From assembly GCF_938030785.1 (NCBI RefSeq), contig NZ_CALHIK010000131.1, positions 1-8,071 of the forward strand: a stretch of DNA of 8,071 nucleotides, in the 5' to 3' direction. The notes beneath the pieces were generated by a model. The model did no database searches. It had not been told where the DNA came from and saw nothing but the letters and a program-made list of their open reading frames with translations. The position numbers were made by a program, and so were the translations under genes. This document shows, piece after piece, positions 1 through 6,487 of this stretch (positions are counted from its first letter, which is position 1; each line of letters starts with the position of its first letter). This stretch comes from an uncultured Campylobacter sp. Its GTDB lineage: Bacteria > Campylobacterota > Campylobacteria > Campylobacterales > Campylobacteraceae.

Positions 1-1539
1 GCCGATCTGCCGGTCGTTGCTTAGCATTAGTCCGTCGAAATTTTGAGAATCTAAGTAGCTCTCAAGCGCGGTTAAAATTTTATCCACGCCCTCGTTTACA
101 GAAATTTCAAGTGGCGTAAAAATAGAATTTGCTTGGGTATTTTGCTTAGCGGAATTTTTTGCAGAGCTACTAGGCGCGACGGAATTTGCAGAATTTTGTT
201 TGGAATCATCTTTCGTAAAATTCCCCGCAGCACAGCTTGCAGTAACGCGCTCGGTATTTGGCGACACTAGTTCCGCTTTTGCGGCGGAATTCTGCCCCAC
301 CAGATTTATGGAATTCGCAAGAGCTATTTGGCTTGTAGGCGTGGAATTTATAAAAGTAGAATTTTGCGCGCTTAAGTCACGCTTCAAATTTTTAGCTTTT
401 AAATTCTGCGCGCAGGAATTTAAAGAAGCGTCGCAGGTTCGACTTTGCTTTAAATTTTCGGCTGCGAAATTTTTTGCAGAAAAAGTCTCTAAATCATCGC
501 CAAGATCCTCTGCGCTAGGATGAAATTTACGCGGCAGGTCGCATTTATTAAATACGTAGATTATTTTCTTGTCTTTTTGCTCTCGCAAAATTTTTAAAAT
601 TTCACCGTCCTCTTCGCTGAATTCGCGGCTCGCATCAAAGATCGCCAAGATCACGTCCGCTTCGCTCGCCGCTCGAACCGAATAGGAAATGCCGATATTT
701 TCGAGCTTGGAGCTGCTTTGTCTGATACCTGCGGTGTCGATTATGCGGATGAGATGGGTGCCGATTTTTAGGCTCTCTTCGATAAGATCGCGCGTAGTGC
801 CCGCCTCGTCGCTCACGATGGCGCGCTCGAAATTTAAAAGCGCGTTTAGTATGCTTGATTTGCCGACGTTGGGCCTGCCTACGATCGCCACCTTAAAGCC
901 CTCGATTAGCCCCTTACGACTGCGGCTTATGCGGGTGATTTTTTCCAGGCTTTTTATATTTTCATCCAGCATCTTTTGGGAGCTTTGCAGCACGTCAGAA
1001 GGCAGATCTTCCTCCGCGTAATCTATGCAAACCTCGACAAAAGCCAGCGTCGTAACCAGAGCCGCGCGCAGATCGCCTATAAAGCCCTCAAGCTCGCCGC
1101 GCAGATTTCTAGCTAAAATTTTAGCCGCACTTTGCGAGCGCGAGTTTATGAGATCGCTTATGGCTTCCGCTTTGCTAAGATCCATTTTATCGTTCAGAAA
1201 AGCTCGCTTGCTAAACTCGCCCGGATGCGCTATGCGAGCGCCCAGCGATACCGCCGCTTCAAGAGCTAGAGAGGATGCGACGAAGCCGCCGTGAGTTTGG
1301 ATCTCGACTACGTCCTCGCCGGTAAAGCTGTGTGGGGATTTGAAATATATCAGTATCGCCTCGCCGAAAATTTCGCCGCTTGCGTCAAAAAGACCCGTAA
1401 GCGTCGCGCGGCGCGGCTCAAGATAGCTGCGATGCGAGATAGCTAGCGCGATACGCAGAGCATCACCGCCTGAAATTCTAACTATGCAGATTCCGCCGAT
1501 ACCGTGAGCCGTAGCGATAGCAGCGATAGTTTCGTTCAT
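1..1539 (-). CDS. mnmE: tRNA uridine-5-carboxymethylaminomethyl modification GTPase MnmE, C-terminus cut by window edge
   Basis: MnmE (TrmE) works with MnmG to modify the wobble uridine (U34) of certain tRNAs, using a formyl-folate-derived carbon, in the cytoplasm. The window holds 513 codons from the ATG at 1539. An N-terminal folate-binding domain covers roughly residues 1-118, followed by helices and a Ras-like G domain. I can see the P-loop GRPNVGKSS (221-229), the G2 motif TTRD (248-251), DTAG (268-271) and NKCD (331-334). The frame is open to the left edge; the C-terminal helix and the catalytic CIGK motif (about 60 residues) lie outside. The odd feature is the distance from NKCD to the next motif (ISVNEG, 479-484): about 145 residues, where E. 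coli has about 30, caused by an Asn/Ser/Ala-rich insertion. The gene starts 2 bases after the jag stop, with no clear Shine-Dalgarno, so coupling to jag is likely. Family assignment is very secure. Confidence 0.97.
   Translation of the reverse strand, partial: MNETIAAIATAHGIGGICIVRISGGDALRIALAISHRSYLEPRRATLTGLFDASGEIFGEAILIYFKSPHSFTGEDVVEIQTHGGFVASSLALEAAVSLGARIAHPGEFSKRAFLNDKMDLSKAEAISDLINSRSQSAAKILARNLRGELEGFIGDLRAALVTTLAFVEVCIDYAEEDLPSDVLQSSQKMLDENIKSLEKITRISRSRKGLIEGFKVAIVGRPNVGKSSILNALLNFERAIVSDEAGTTRDLIEESLKIGTHLIRIIDTAGIRQSSSKLENIGISYSVRAASEADVILAIFDASREFSEEDGEILKILREQKDKKIIYVFNKCDLPRKFHPSAEDLGDDLETFSAKNFAAENLKQSRTCDASLNSCAQNLKAKNLKRDLSAQNSTFINSTPTSQIALANSINLVGQNSAAKAELVSPNTERVTASCAAGNFTKDDSKQNSANSVAPSSSAKNSAKQNTQANSIFTPLEISVNEGVDKILTALESYLDSQNFDGLMLSNDRQIG
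121..480 (-). other. Low-complexity in-frame insertion within the MnmE G domain
   Basis: Residues about 354-473 of MnmE form a stretch rich in Asn, Ser and Ala (about 57 of 120 residues by hand count), plus Lys, Gln and three Cys. It sits between the G4 motif NKCD and the G5-equivalent ISVNEG, on the surface of the GTPase domain. At DNA level it carries about 14 AATT words in 360 bases, nearly all read in the same frame as Asn followed by Ser, Phe or Leu, giving a degenerate repeat of the type xxNSxxxNF. No stop codon or frame break occurs. I do not recognise a domain in it, and it is probably disordered. Confidence 0.85.
149..166 (-). repeat. Copy 1 of an 18-base imperfect direct repeat inside mnmE
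   Basis: The plus-strand word GCGGAATTTTTTGCAGAG recurs at 464-481 with two mismatches. On the coding strand both copies are read in the same frame, as SAKNS here and SAKNF in the other copy. It belongs to the AATT-rich insertion. Confidence 0.6.
464..481 (-). repeat. Copy 2 of an 18-base imperfect direct repeat inside mnmE
   Basis: The plus-strand word GCGAAATTTTTTGCAGAA matches the copy at 149-166 at 16 of 18 positions. It lies at the N-terminal edge of the MnmE insertion, so the two copies almost bracket it (about 300 bases apart). Confidence 0.6.
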
Positions 1540-1541
1540 CG

Positions 1542-2297
1542 TTAGCTTTTTTCGTCTACGATGACGATTTTGCCGTTGCGCGTGGATTTTATGCCGACTA
1601 TGCGATCCGGATAGACCTGCTTTAGCTTATCGGCTACGATTTTAACGAACGCTCCGTCAAAGCTCTTAGTCACGATGCGCTCATCGCCCGATTTTTGTAC
1701 GAGCGCATCGACGTAAGAGTCGATAAATTTTCTTTGATTTTGTAAAAATTCCGCGACTTCAAACACGACTGCGAAGTTGTATCTTATGCTGATCCAATTA
1801 TAGATCATATACGAAAGCGCCTTGTAGCGGTGTCCCTCTTTGCCTATCAAAAGCGCGCTATCCTCGCCGTCAAGCTTGATATAAACGGTATTTTCGTCGA
1901 TTTTGCTGACTTCGCTCACTTCGATCTTAAACTCGCTCGATCCAAAAAGCGCCGAGAGCTTCTCTTTGATCTCGATTAAATTTTCATCGGTTACGACGGC
2001 TTTTTGCTTTTCTTTGCGATGTTTAGGATGTGCGGCGCGCGGGCTTTGCGGCTCAGATTTGTCGCCCTGCTTTTTCTCCGCTTTGCCGGCTTTGTCTTGC
2101 GGGGCGTTAAGTTCCGGATCTTCGCTAAATTTTTCCCCTTCTAAAACCGCTTCAATCACGGCATTTTTCTTAAAAAAGCCCAAAAATCCACCGCTTGGAT
2201 GCTGCAATACGCGCACGTTAAGCTGCGTCACCGAGCATCCAAGCGCATTAGCGGCTCTGTTGTAGGCATCTTTTAAATTTTCAGCTTCGATTATCAT
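1542..2297 (-). CDS. jag: Jag / KhpB (SpoIIIJ-associated, EloR-like) RNA-binding protein
   Basis: This 251-residue cytoplasmic protein belongs to the Jag/KhpB family of RNA binders, often encoded next to yidC and linked in other bacteria to cell elongation and division. Residues 1-52 are a Jag-N domain with the typical GGFLGFFKKNAVIE stretch. Residues about 55-100 are a charged, Lys/Glu-rich, probably flexible linker. Residues about 105-185 are a KH-II domain with its GxxG loop as GKEG (152-155). The C-terminal part (about 186-251) occupies the R3H position, but I cannot find the RxxxH signature; the matching stretch reads KSFDGAFVKIVADKLKQ (211-227). RNA contact may therefore rest mainly on the KH domain. 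The ATG overlaps the yidC stop by 4 bases (ATGA) and follows a GGAG about 8 bases upstream. The jag stop lies 2 bases before mnmE. Confidence 0.93.
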   Translation of the reverse strand: MIIEAENLKDAYNRAANALGCSVTQLNVRVLQHPSGGFLGFFKKNAVIEAVLEGEKFSEDPELNAPQDKAGKAEKKQGDKSEPQSPRAAHPKHRKEKQKAVVTDENLIEIKEKLSALFGSSEFKIEVSEVSKIDENTVYIKLDGEDSALLIGKEGHRYKALSYMIYNWISIRYNFAVVFEVAEFLQNQRKFIDSYVDALVQKSGDERIVTKSFDGAFVKIVADKLKQVYPDRIVGIKSTRNGKIVIVDEKS

Positions 2298-3928
2298 GAC
2301 TTTTTCTCCGCTACTTGAGCTCGTTTATGCCTTGCAAAGGCCTTGTTTATGACGTATTGCTGGATAATTGAGCAGAAGTTATTGATCGTCCAATACAGCG
2401 TCAAACCCGCAGGGAACATCGCTAAAAATACCGTAAAAATGAGCGGCAAGAATTTCATCATCTTCTCTTGCATCGGATCGGTAAATGTAGTCGGCGTGAT
2501 CTTTTGCTGCAAAAACATCAAAATTCCCATCATAATCGGCAGGATATAGTATGGATCTTTAAGCGACAGATCGTGGATCCAAAGCGCCCATTCCGCGCCC
2601 TTTAGCTCGATCGCGTTAAGTAAGACGCGGTAGATCGCGAAAAATACCGGTATCTGAAGCAAAATCGGCAAGCAGCCACCCATTGGGTTGGCGCCGTTTT
2701 TCTTATACAGATCCATCATATGCATCTGCAGCTTTTGCTTATCGTCCTTGTATTTTTCTTGAAGCTCCTTCATCTTAGGCGCCAGATCCTTTAGCTTGTT
2801 CATAGATAGCATTCCTTTGTAACTTAGCGGGAATAAAATCAGGCGGATGATGAGCGTAAGCACAACGATCGACCAGCCCCAGTTACCGATGTAGCCGTGC
2901 AGCCAGTTTAGGAATTTAAACATCGGGCGAGCGATAAAGGTAAACCAGCCGTATTCGATGATATTGGTAAGAACCGGATCTATCGAGTTTAACGTCGCAT
3001 GATCCTTCGCTCCCAAATATCCCGTGACGCTAAAATCGCCATTTGAGCGGATGAATGCCTGCGAAATTTTATCCGCATCGGTCACGGTCACATCCATATT
3101 GTTTCCATAAAACAGCGTCGTGTAGTATCGATCCGAGCTCGCCGCGATATTGGCGTTGCTTATTCGCTCGTTGCTATCCACGTCGCCGTCTTTGAAAATT
3201 TCAACGTTCTCTTTAGTGCTTTGCGAATCGGTAAAAAATGAGGTAAGCTTATCAAAAATACCGGCTTCGCCAGGCTTGCCGACGATAACGCCGTGGATGG
3301 TGTAGTTATCCACTTCGACGTTCGGGCGAGAGCCAGGAGTGATGAAATAAGGCGCGCTGCCGCTTAATTTCACATCCAGCTTGTAGCTGCCGTTCGGGAA
3401 AAAGGTCAAATTTTTAGTTATAGTTACCGAGCCCAAATTTTGAATTAAGCTCACGCTAGCTTCTCCGTTTCGCACGTCCAGCTCGCTAGATGAAGCGCTG
3501 TAAGGGGTATCGAAAGCCATCGCGTTTAACGCCGCATCCTCAAAGCGCACCTCAAGCGGCTTGGAATGCGATTTGGCATCGATTAAATTTAGAGCCTCGC
3601 CGTTTCCGTCACGAAATTTCGCATCGTTTAGCAGATACGAGCTTATGCGACCGAGCCCGTCGATCGTAAAATTTGCCTCTTTGCCGATCACGCGTACTAA
3701 CGGCGCGGAGGCGGAATTTGCGGTATTTAAATTTGCGCTCTGCGCGCCGGCACCGGCGGCGGAAGTTTGCGGAGCTGCCGTATTTTGCGCGCTCTGTGCC
3801 GCGGTCGCATTCGCCTCCATCGAGGCGCGAATTTTTGATAAATAAAAATGATCGTAGGCGACAAAAAATATAAGCGCGAGCGCCACTGCGATGGCGAGGC
3901 GTTTTGATTGAGGTAGTTTATCCAGCAC
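2294..3928 (-). CDS. yidC: Membrane protein insertase YidC
   Basis: YidC inserts and folds inner-membrane proteins, alone or with the SecYEG translocon. The product is 544 residues, close to the 548 of E. coli. A first membrane segment spans about 10-30. An Ala/Ser/Asn-rich linker (about 38-76) leads into a large periplasmic beta-rich domain (about 77-315). The conserved insertase core follows: a helix at about 350-373 with the expected groove arginine at R362, a charged cytoplasmic hairpin (about 374-410) rich in Lys and Met, a helix starting PMGGCLPILLQIPVF (415-429), and further helices near 461-475 and 492-524, ending in a basic tail. The start is GTG at 3928, sharing one base with the yidD stop (TAGTG), and is supported by AGGAGAG five bases upstream. 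Part of the linker (plus strand 3711-3730) resembles the MnmE insertion. Identification is secure. Confidence 0.98.
   Translation of the reverse strand: MLDKLPQSKRLAIAVALALIFFVAYDHFYLSKIRASMEANATAAQSAQNTAAPQTSAAGAGAQSANLNTANSASAPLVRVIGKEANFTIDGLGRISSYLLNDAKFRDGNGEALNLIDAKSHSKPLEVRFEDAALNAMAFDTPYSASSSELDVRNGEASVSLIQNLGSVTITKNLTFFPNGSYKLDVKLSGSAPYFITPGSRPNVEVDNYTIHGVIVGKPGEAGIFDKLTSFFTDSQSTKENVEIFKDGDVDSNERISNANIAASSDRYYTTLFYGNNMDVTVTDADKISQAFIRSNGDFSVTGYLGAKDHATLNSIDPVLTNIIEYGWFTFIARPMFKFLNWLHGYIGNWGWSIVVLTLIIRLILFPLSYKGMLSMNKLKDLAPKMKELQEKYKDDKQKLQMHMMDLYKKNGANPMGGCLPILLQIPVFFAIYRVLLNAIELKGAEWALWIHDLSLKDPYYILPIMMGILMFLQQKITPTTFTDPMQEKMMKFLPLIFTVFLAMFPAGLTLYWTINNFCSIIQQYVINKAFARHKRAQVAEKKS
3711..3730 (-). 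repeat. AATT-type repeat shared between the YidC linker and the MnmE insertion
   Basis: The plus-strand sequence GCGGAATTTGCGGTATTTAA matches ACGGAATTTGCAGAATTTTG at 179-198 at 15 of 20 positions. Both copies are read in the same frame on the minus strand, giving NTANSAS in YidC and NSANSVA in MnmE. In both proteins the stretch lies in a non-conserved, Ala/Ser/Asn-rich region. The match is short and could be convergent low complexity. Confidence 0.4.
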
Positions 3929-4272
3929 TATTTCTCTCCTGCTAGTATGATATAGTATCTATTTTTTTTATATGGTATGAACCAAAGCTTAAATTCCTGC
4001 GCGCGCGCGTTAAAGCTGCCTTCGCAGGTTTTTGAAAATACGCAAAATTTAAAATTTCGCGTGATTATCGGATGGTCTATGCCGCCTTTAAACAGCGGAT
4101 TGCACCTTAAAATTCTAGCGGCCGTAGCGCAAAGAGCGCGGAAAAGACCGTTAAATTTAAACTCATAAAGGGCGTATTGCGAACAGCTCGGATAGTAGCG
4201 GCAGCAGCGCGGAAACGCGGGCGAAATGAATTTTCGGTAAAACCCGATCGCGGCTATAAAAAATTCCTTCAT
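3928..4272 (-). CDS. yidD: Membrane protein insertion efficiency factor YidD
   Basis: YidD is a small protein attached to the inner face of the inner membrane that helps YidC-dependent insertion of membrane proteins. The product is 114 residues. The N-terminus is a hydrophobic/amphipathic helix with the family pattern FYRKFISPAFP (11-21). The characteristic Cys-rich segment CRYYPSCSQYALYEF follows (24-38), and then RCNPLFKGGIDHP (56-68), which is close to the family RCNPxxxGGxDPV motif. After residue 70 a basic, aromatic tail runs to the end, so the protein is longer than the 85 residues of E. coli YidD; longer forms occur in Campylobacter relatives. The ATG overlaps the rnpA stop by 4 bases (ATGA), with GGAG about 7 bases upstream. 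The stop shares a base with the yidC GTG. The position between rnpA and yidC is the classical one. Confidence 0.95.
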   Translation of the reverse strand: MKEFFIAAIGFYRKFISPAFPRCCRYYPSCSQYALYEFKFNGLFRALCATAARILRCNPLFKGGIDHPIITRNFKFCVFSKTCEGSFNARAQEFKLWFIPYKKNRYYIILAGEK

Positions 4273-4604
4273 TTTGCCGCTCCGATCTTTTTAAACGCCC
4301 ATTTTAAATTTCGTTCCAGCTCGCTAAAACTCATATCGATCATCTGTTTTTTCGCGATCAGTATAAAAATGCCGCTATCGATGGAATTCTGCTGATTATA
4401 AAATGCGGCGCGCAAACGTCTTTTGGCGCGGTTTCGCGTGACCGAATTGCCTATTTTTTTGCTGGCGACCGCGCTAAATTTACGCTCCTCGCTCGCCAAA
4501 AAATAGACGACGGCGCATTCGCAATGCCACTTCGCCCCGTTTTTATAAACATCCGAAAAAACTCTACTGTCGCTTACCGCAGCGAACTCGCCTACGCAGC
4601 CAAT
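4269..4604 (-). CDS. rnpA: Ribonuclease P protein component, with probable AUU start
   Basis: RnpA is the protein subunit of RNase P, which removes 5' leaders from pre-tRNAs. The signature RNRAKRRLRAAF is present (residues 57-68 from the start used here), preceded by AVASKKIGNSVT. The first ordinary start codon in frame is a TTG at 4499, which would give only 76 residues and lose the first beta strands. The open frame upstream clearly encodes the missing N-terminus, including FSDVYKNGAKWHCE (16-29), which resembles the C. jejuni protein as I remember it. Between the in-frame stop at 4617-4619 and TTG 4499 there is no ATG, GTG or TTG. The only near-start codon is ATT at 4602-4604, giving 111 residues, a normal length. 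It would overlap rpmH by 13 bases, with AAAGG about 10 bases upstream. Function is certain; the start is inferred. Confidence 0.9.
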   Translation of the reverse strand: MGCVGEFAAVSDSRVFSDVYKNGAKWHCECAVVYFLASEERKFSAVASKKIGNSVTRNRAKRRLRAAFYNQQNSIDSGIFILIAKKQMIDMSFSELERNLKWAFKKIGAAK

Positions 4605-4726
4605 CTTCTTCTGCCTTTAGCGCGTCTTGCGCTTAAAACTCTGCGGCCGTTTTTTGTTTTCATACGGACGCGAAAGCCGTGAGTGCGCTTTTTAGGGGTA
4701 TTGTGGGGTTGGTACGTTCTTTTCAT
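4592..4726 (-). CDS. rpmH: 50S ribosomal protein L34
   Basis: L34 is a small, very basic protein of the large ribosomal subunit. I translated this frame by hand: 44 residues, beginning MKRTYQPHNTPKKRTHGFR and ending GRRRLAA, the usual length and sequence for the family. The TAG stop lies at 4592-4594. The ATG at 4726 is preceded by AAGGA with six bases between, and by a -10 box further upstream, so rpmH is probably the first gene of the operon that continues through rnpA, yidD, yidC, jag and mnmE. The 3' end of rpmH appears to overlap the start of rnpA. Confidence 0.98.
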   Translation of the reverse strand: MKRTYQPHNTPKKRTHGFRVRMKTKNGRRVLSARRAKGRRRLAA

Positions 4727-4730
4727 AACT

Positions 4731-4737
4731 GTTCCTT
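4731..4737 (-). promoter_or_regulatory. Ribosome binding site of rpmH
   Basis: On the minus strand AAGGAAC lies just upstream of the rpmH ATG, with six bases between AAGGA and the start codon. It fixes the rpmH start. Confidence 0.7.
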
Positions 4738-4757
4738 AAAGAAAATGTAAAGCGGAG

Positions 4758-4765
4758 ATTTTATA
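4758..4765 (-). promoter_or_regulatory. Probable sigma-70 -10 box of the rpmH operon
   Basis: Read on the minus strand, TATAAAAT sits 31 bases upstream of the rpmH ATG, inside an AT-rich stretch (AAGTAAAATTTATATAAAAT). This predicts a transcript start near 4750 and a leader of about 25 bases. No good -35 hexamer is visible, which is normal for Campylobacter vegetative promoters. It lies in the 78-base gap between rpmH and the upstream small secreted-protein gene. Confidence 0.65.
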
Positions 4766-4804
4766 TAAATTTTACTTAAAAAGCGATAAACGAGCGCGGG
4801 GATT

Positions 4805-5119
4805 TTAGCGGCTTTTTGGATTGCCGCGTAGCTTTTGATTTCGCATTTTAAGCTCCCGCGCCGCCCTGTCGTTTTGCTCTTTTATGCTCTGCATCGGATC
4901 TTTTTCAGAGGAAAAATTTTGCGAGCCGCGGTTTTGCTCGCCGTGCGAGCCGCCGCGCTCTAAATTATCTTGCAAAATTTTGCCCTCGCTTTCGATCTTG
5001 CGGCGGTTTTGCAAAATTTCGCGGCGGTGCTCCTCAAAGCCGCTAGCTTCAGAGGTATAGCCGTATTCTGCCGCAAATGTCGCGCCGCAAAATAGCAGAA
5101 ATATCAGAATTTCTTTCAT
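4805..5119 (-). CDS. Small secreted protein of unknown function at the end of the efflux operon
   Basis: I do not recognise this 104-residue protein. It begins with a clear Sec signal peptide: K2, a hydrophobic core (ILIFLLFCGATF), and a likely cleavage after AFA (about residue 17). The mature part is about 87 residues, very hydrophilic, rich in Arg, Lys, Glu, Gln and Asn, with no membrane segment. Charged stretches at about 30-55 (with RREILQNRRKIESEGK) and 75-98 could form helices or a short coiled coil, separated by a Gly/Ser/Asn-rich link. Its single cysteine is inside the signal peptide and does not look like a lipobox. The ATG overlaps the stop of the outer-membrane channel gene by 4 bases (ATGA) with no obvious Shine-Dalgarno, which suggests coupled translation. 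A periplasmic accessory role for the pump is only a guess from position. Confidence 0.75.
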   Translation of the reverse strand: MKEILIFLLFCGATFAAEYGYTSEASGFEEHRREILQNRRKIESEGKILQDNLERGGSHGEQNRGSQNFSSEKDPMQSIKEQNDRAARELKMRNQKLRGNPKSR

Positions 5120-6474
5120 TTGCGTCTAAATTTACCCGCCATAGCACGATAGATCGCCGCTTCGTTTTGCAGCGTCAAATATTTTTGATTTAGCTCGCTG
5201 ATCTTTGCATCCACCGCGTCAGTGCGCGCTTCGAGCATATCTTTTAGCTCGCTTGAGCCCGCTTCATATTTAGCGGCATAAAGATCGGCGATACGCGCCT
5301 TCTCGTCGTATGCGGCGCTTAAATTTTTAAGAGTAGCCAAATTTATCTCGTAAATTCTATATAAATTTAGAACCTCGTTAGTCGCGGTCGAGAGCGTCTG
5401 CTCGTAATTAACTACGTTTTTTCTAAAGTCGATCTCCGAAATTTTAAGTCGGTTTTCAAGTCGCGCGTAGTCCAAAAACGGCAGACTGATACTTACGTTG
5501 CCGCTTAAGAAATTTAGCTTAAAGCTATCGTCGGCGCGGCCCGCTTGTCCGCTATTTAGTCCGGCGCCTAAATTTATGCTAGGAAAGAAATTTAGCTGCG
5601 CGGTTTGGTTGTCGTAAAAGCTGGAATTTAGCCGCGAAATCGCCGCGCGGATGTCGGGGCGATTGGATAGCGCGGTGTACGGCACATCTAAATCGACGCC
5701 TTGAAATTTGATCGAGCTGATCGAGTTGGTGTTGTCGCTAAACTGCATGCTCGAGGAGATCAGATTTCTCATATATTTTCTATTATCCTCGATATTTTTT
5801 TGAATCTCCAAGACCCTATTTTCAAGCCCTAAGATGCTATTTTTGATCTGCCTGTAATCAAGCTGCTCGGACTTGCCGTAGTCGTATTTGGCCTTGATTA
5901 TCTTTTCGATCTCGCGATAATCGCTTAAATTTTGTCTAGTCCATTTTAGCGAGTCGTTTAGATACAGCATCTCAAAGTATCCGCTTACGACGGAGTTTAT
6001 CAGCGTAAGGCGTGCGTTTTCAAGATCGAATTCGCTAGCCTTTGCGCTCCACTCGCTGGAATTTACAGCCGAGCGAATTTTTCCGAAAAGATCGAGCTCG
6101 TAGCTTACGTTAAAGCCCGAGCTGTATGTTTTGCTCCAATTGGAGCTCGTGCTGATATCGCGCCCTCTGCTGCCGCCTACCGATCCGCTTAGCGTAGGAA
6201 ATAGATCCGCGCGATTTAACCCTAAATTTGCATAAGCGCTCTCGACGTTAAGAGCGGCGGTTTTTAGATCATAATTGTTTGCAAGCGCCTGATCTACGAG
6301 TTTGTTCAGATACGATTCGTTATATTTTTTGTACCAAAGCGTATCGATCTGATAGGTCGCGTTTTCATCCTTAAAATTTTGCTTAGGTTCATATTTGATC
6401 TCGCCTTGATTAGAGGCACAGCCGCAGATCCAAACGGCCAGAACGCCGCTTAAAATTACTTTGGAATTTATCAT
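5116..6474 (-). CDS. TolC/NodT-family outer-membrane efflux lipoprotein
   Basis: This is the outer-membrane channel subunit of a tripartite efflux pump, forming a trimeric barrel and periplasmic helical tunnel. The product is 452 residues. The N-terminus is a lipoprotein signal with the lipobox-like ICGC and the modified cysteine at C19. Two outer-membrane efflux repeats follow, about 55-240 and 265-445. Visible family marks are the segment ESAYANLGLNRADLFPTLSG (78-97), YELDLFGKI (125-133) before the first strand-to-helix turn, and the RPDI motif (272-275) that opens the second repeat, followed by QLNFFPSINLGAG (293-305). The ATG lies 13 bases after the macB stop and has AGGAGAG four bases upstream. 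Clustering with macB points to a MacAB-linked channel; in C. jejuni I recall a similar macA-macB-channel arrangement. Substrate cannot be read from sequence. Confidence 0.93.
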   Translation of the reverse strand: MINSKVILSGVLAVWICGCASNQGEIKYEPKQNFKDENATYQIDTLWYKKYNESYLNKLVDQALANNYDLKTAALNVESAYANLGLNRADLFPTLSGSVGGSRGRDISTSSNWSKTYSSGFNVSYELDLFGKIRSAVNSSEWSAKASEFDLENARLTLINSVVSGYFEMLYLNDSLKWTRQNLSDYREIEKIIKAKYDYGKSEQLDYRQIKNSILGLENRVLEIQKNIEDNRKYMRNLISSSMQFSDNTNSISSIKFQGVDLDVPYTALSNRPDIRAAISRLNSSFYDNQTAQLNFFPSINLGAGLNSGQAGRADDSFKLNFLSGNVSISLPFLDYARLENRLKISEIDFRKNVVNYEQTLSTATNEVLNLYRIYEINLATLKNLSAAYDEKARIADLYAAKYEAGSSELKDMLEARTDAVDAKISELNQKYLTLQNEAAIYRAMAGKFRRK

Positions 6475-6487
6475 TTTCTCTCCTTGT

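Noticed and set aside
200..523. Plus-strand open frame of 107 codons, rich in Phe, Lys and Ala
   Set aside because: It is the antisense of the MnmE insertion. Its Lys-Phe-Ala repeats are the mirror of the AATT words; it has no supporting neighbour, and mnmE itself is unbroken here.
1903..2265. Plus-strand open frame of 120 codons
   Set aside because: It is antisense to jag, including the Jag-N domain, with no family resemblance.
4269..4499. rnpA starting at TTG 4499 (76 residues)
   Set aside because: The start would remove about 35 residues of conserved RnpA sequence that is present in frame upstream.
4781..4804. Possible terminator after the small secreted-protein gene
   Set aside because: Only a three-base GCG/CGC stem before a short T run can be drawn; too weak to call. 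Read-through into the rpmH operon is possible.
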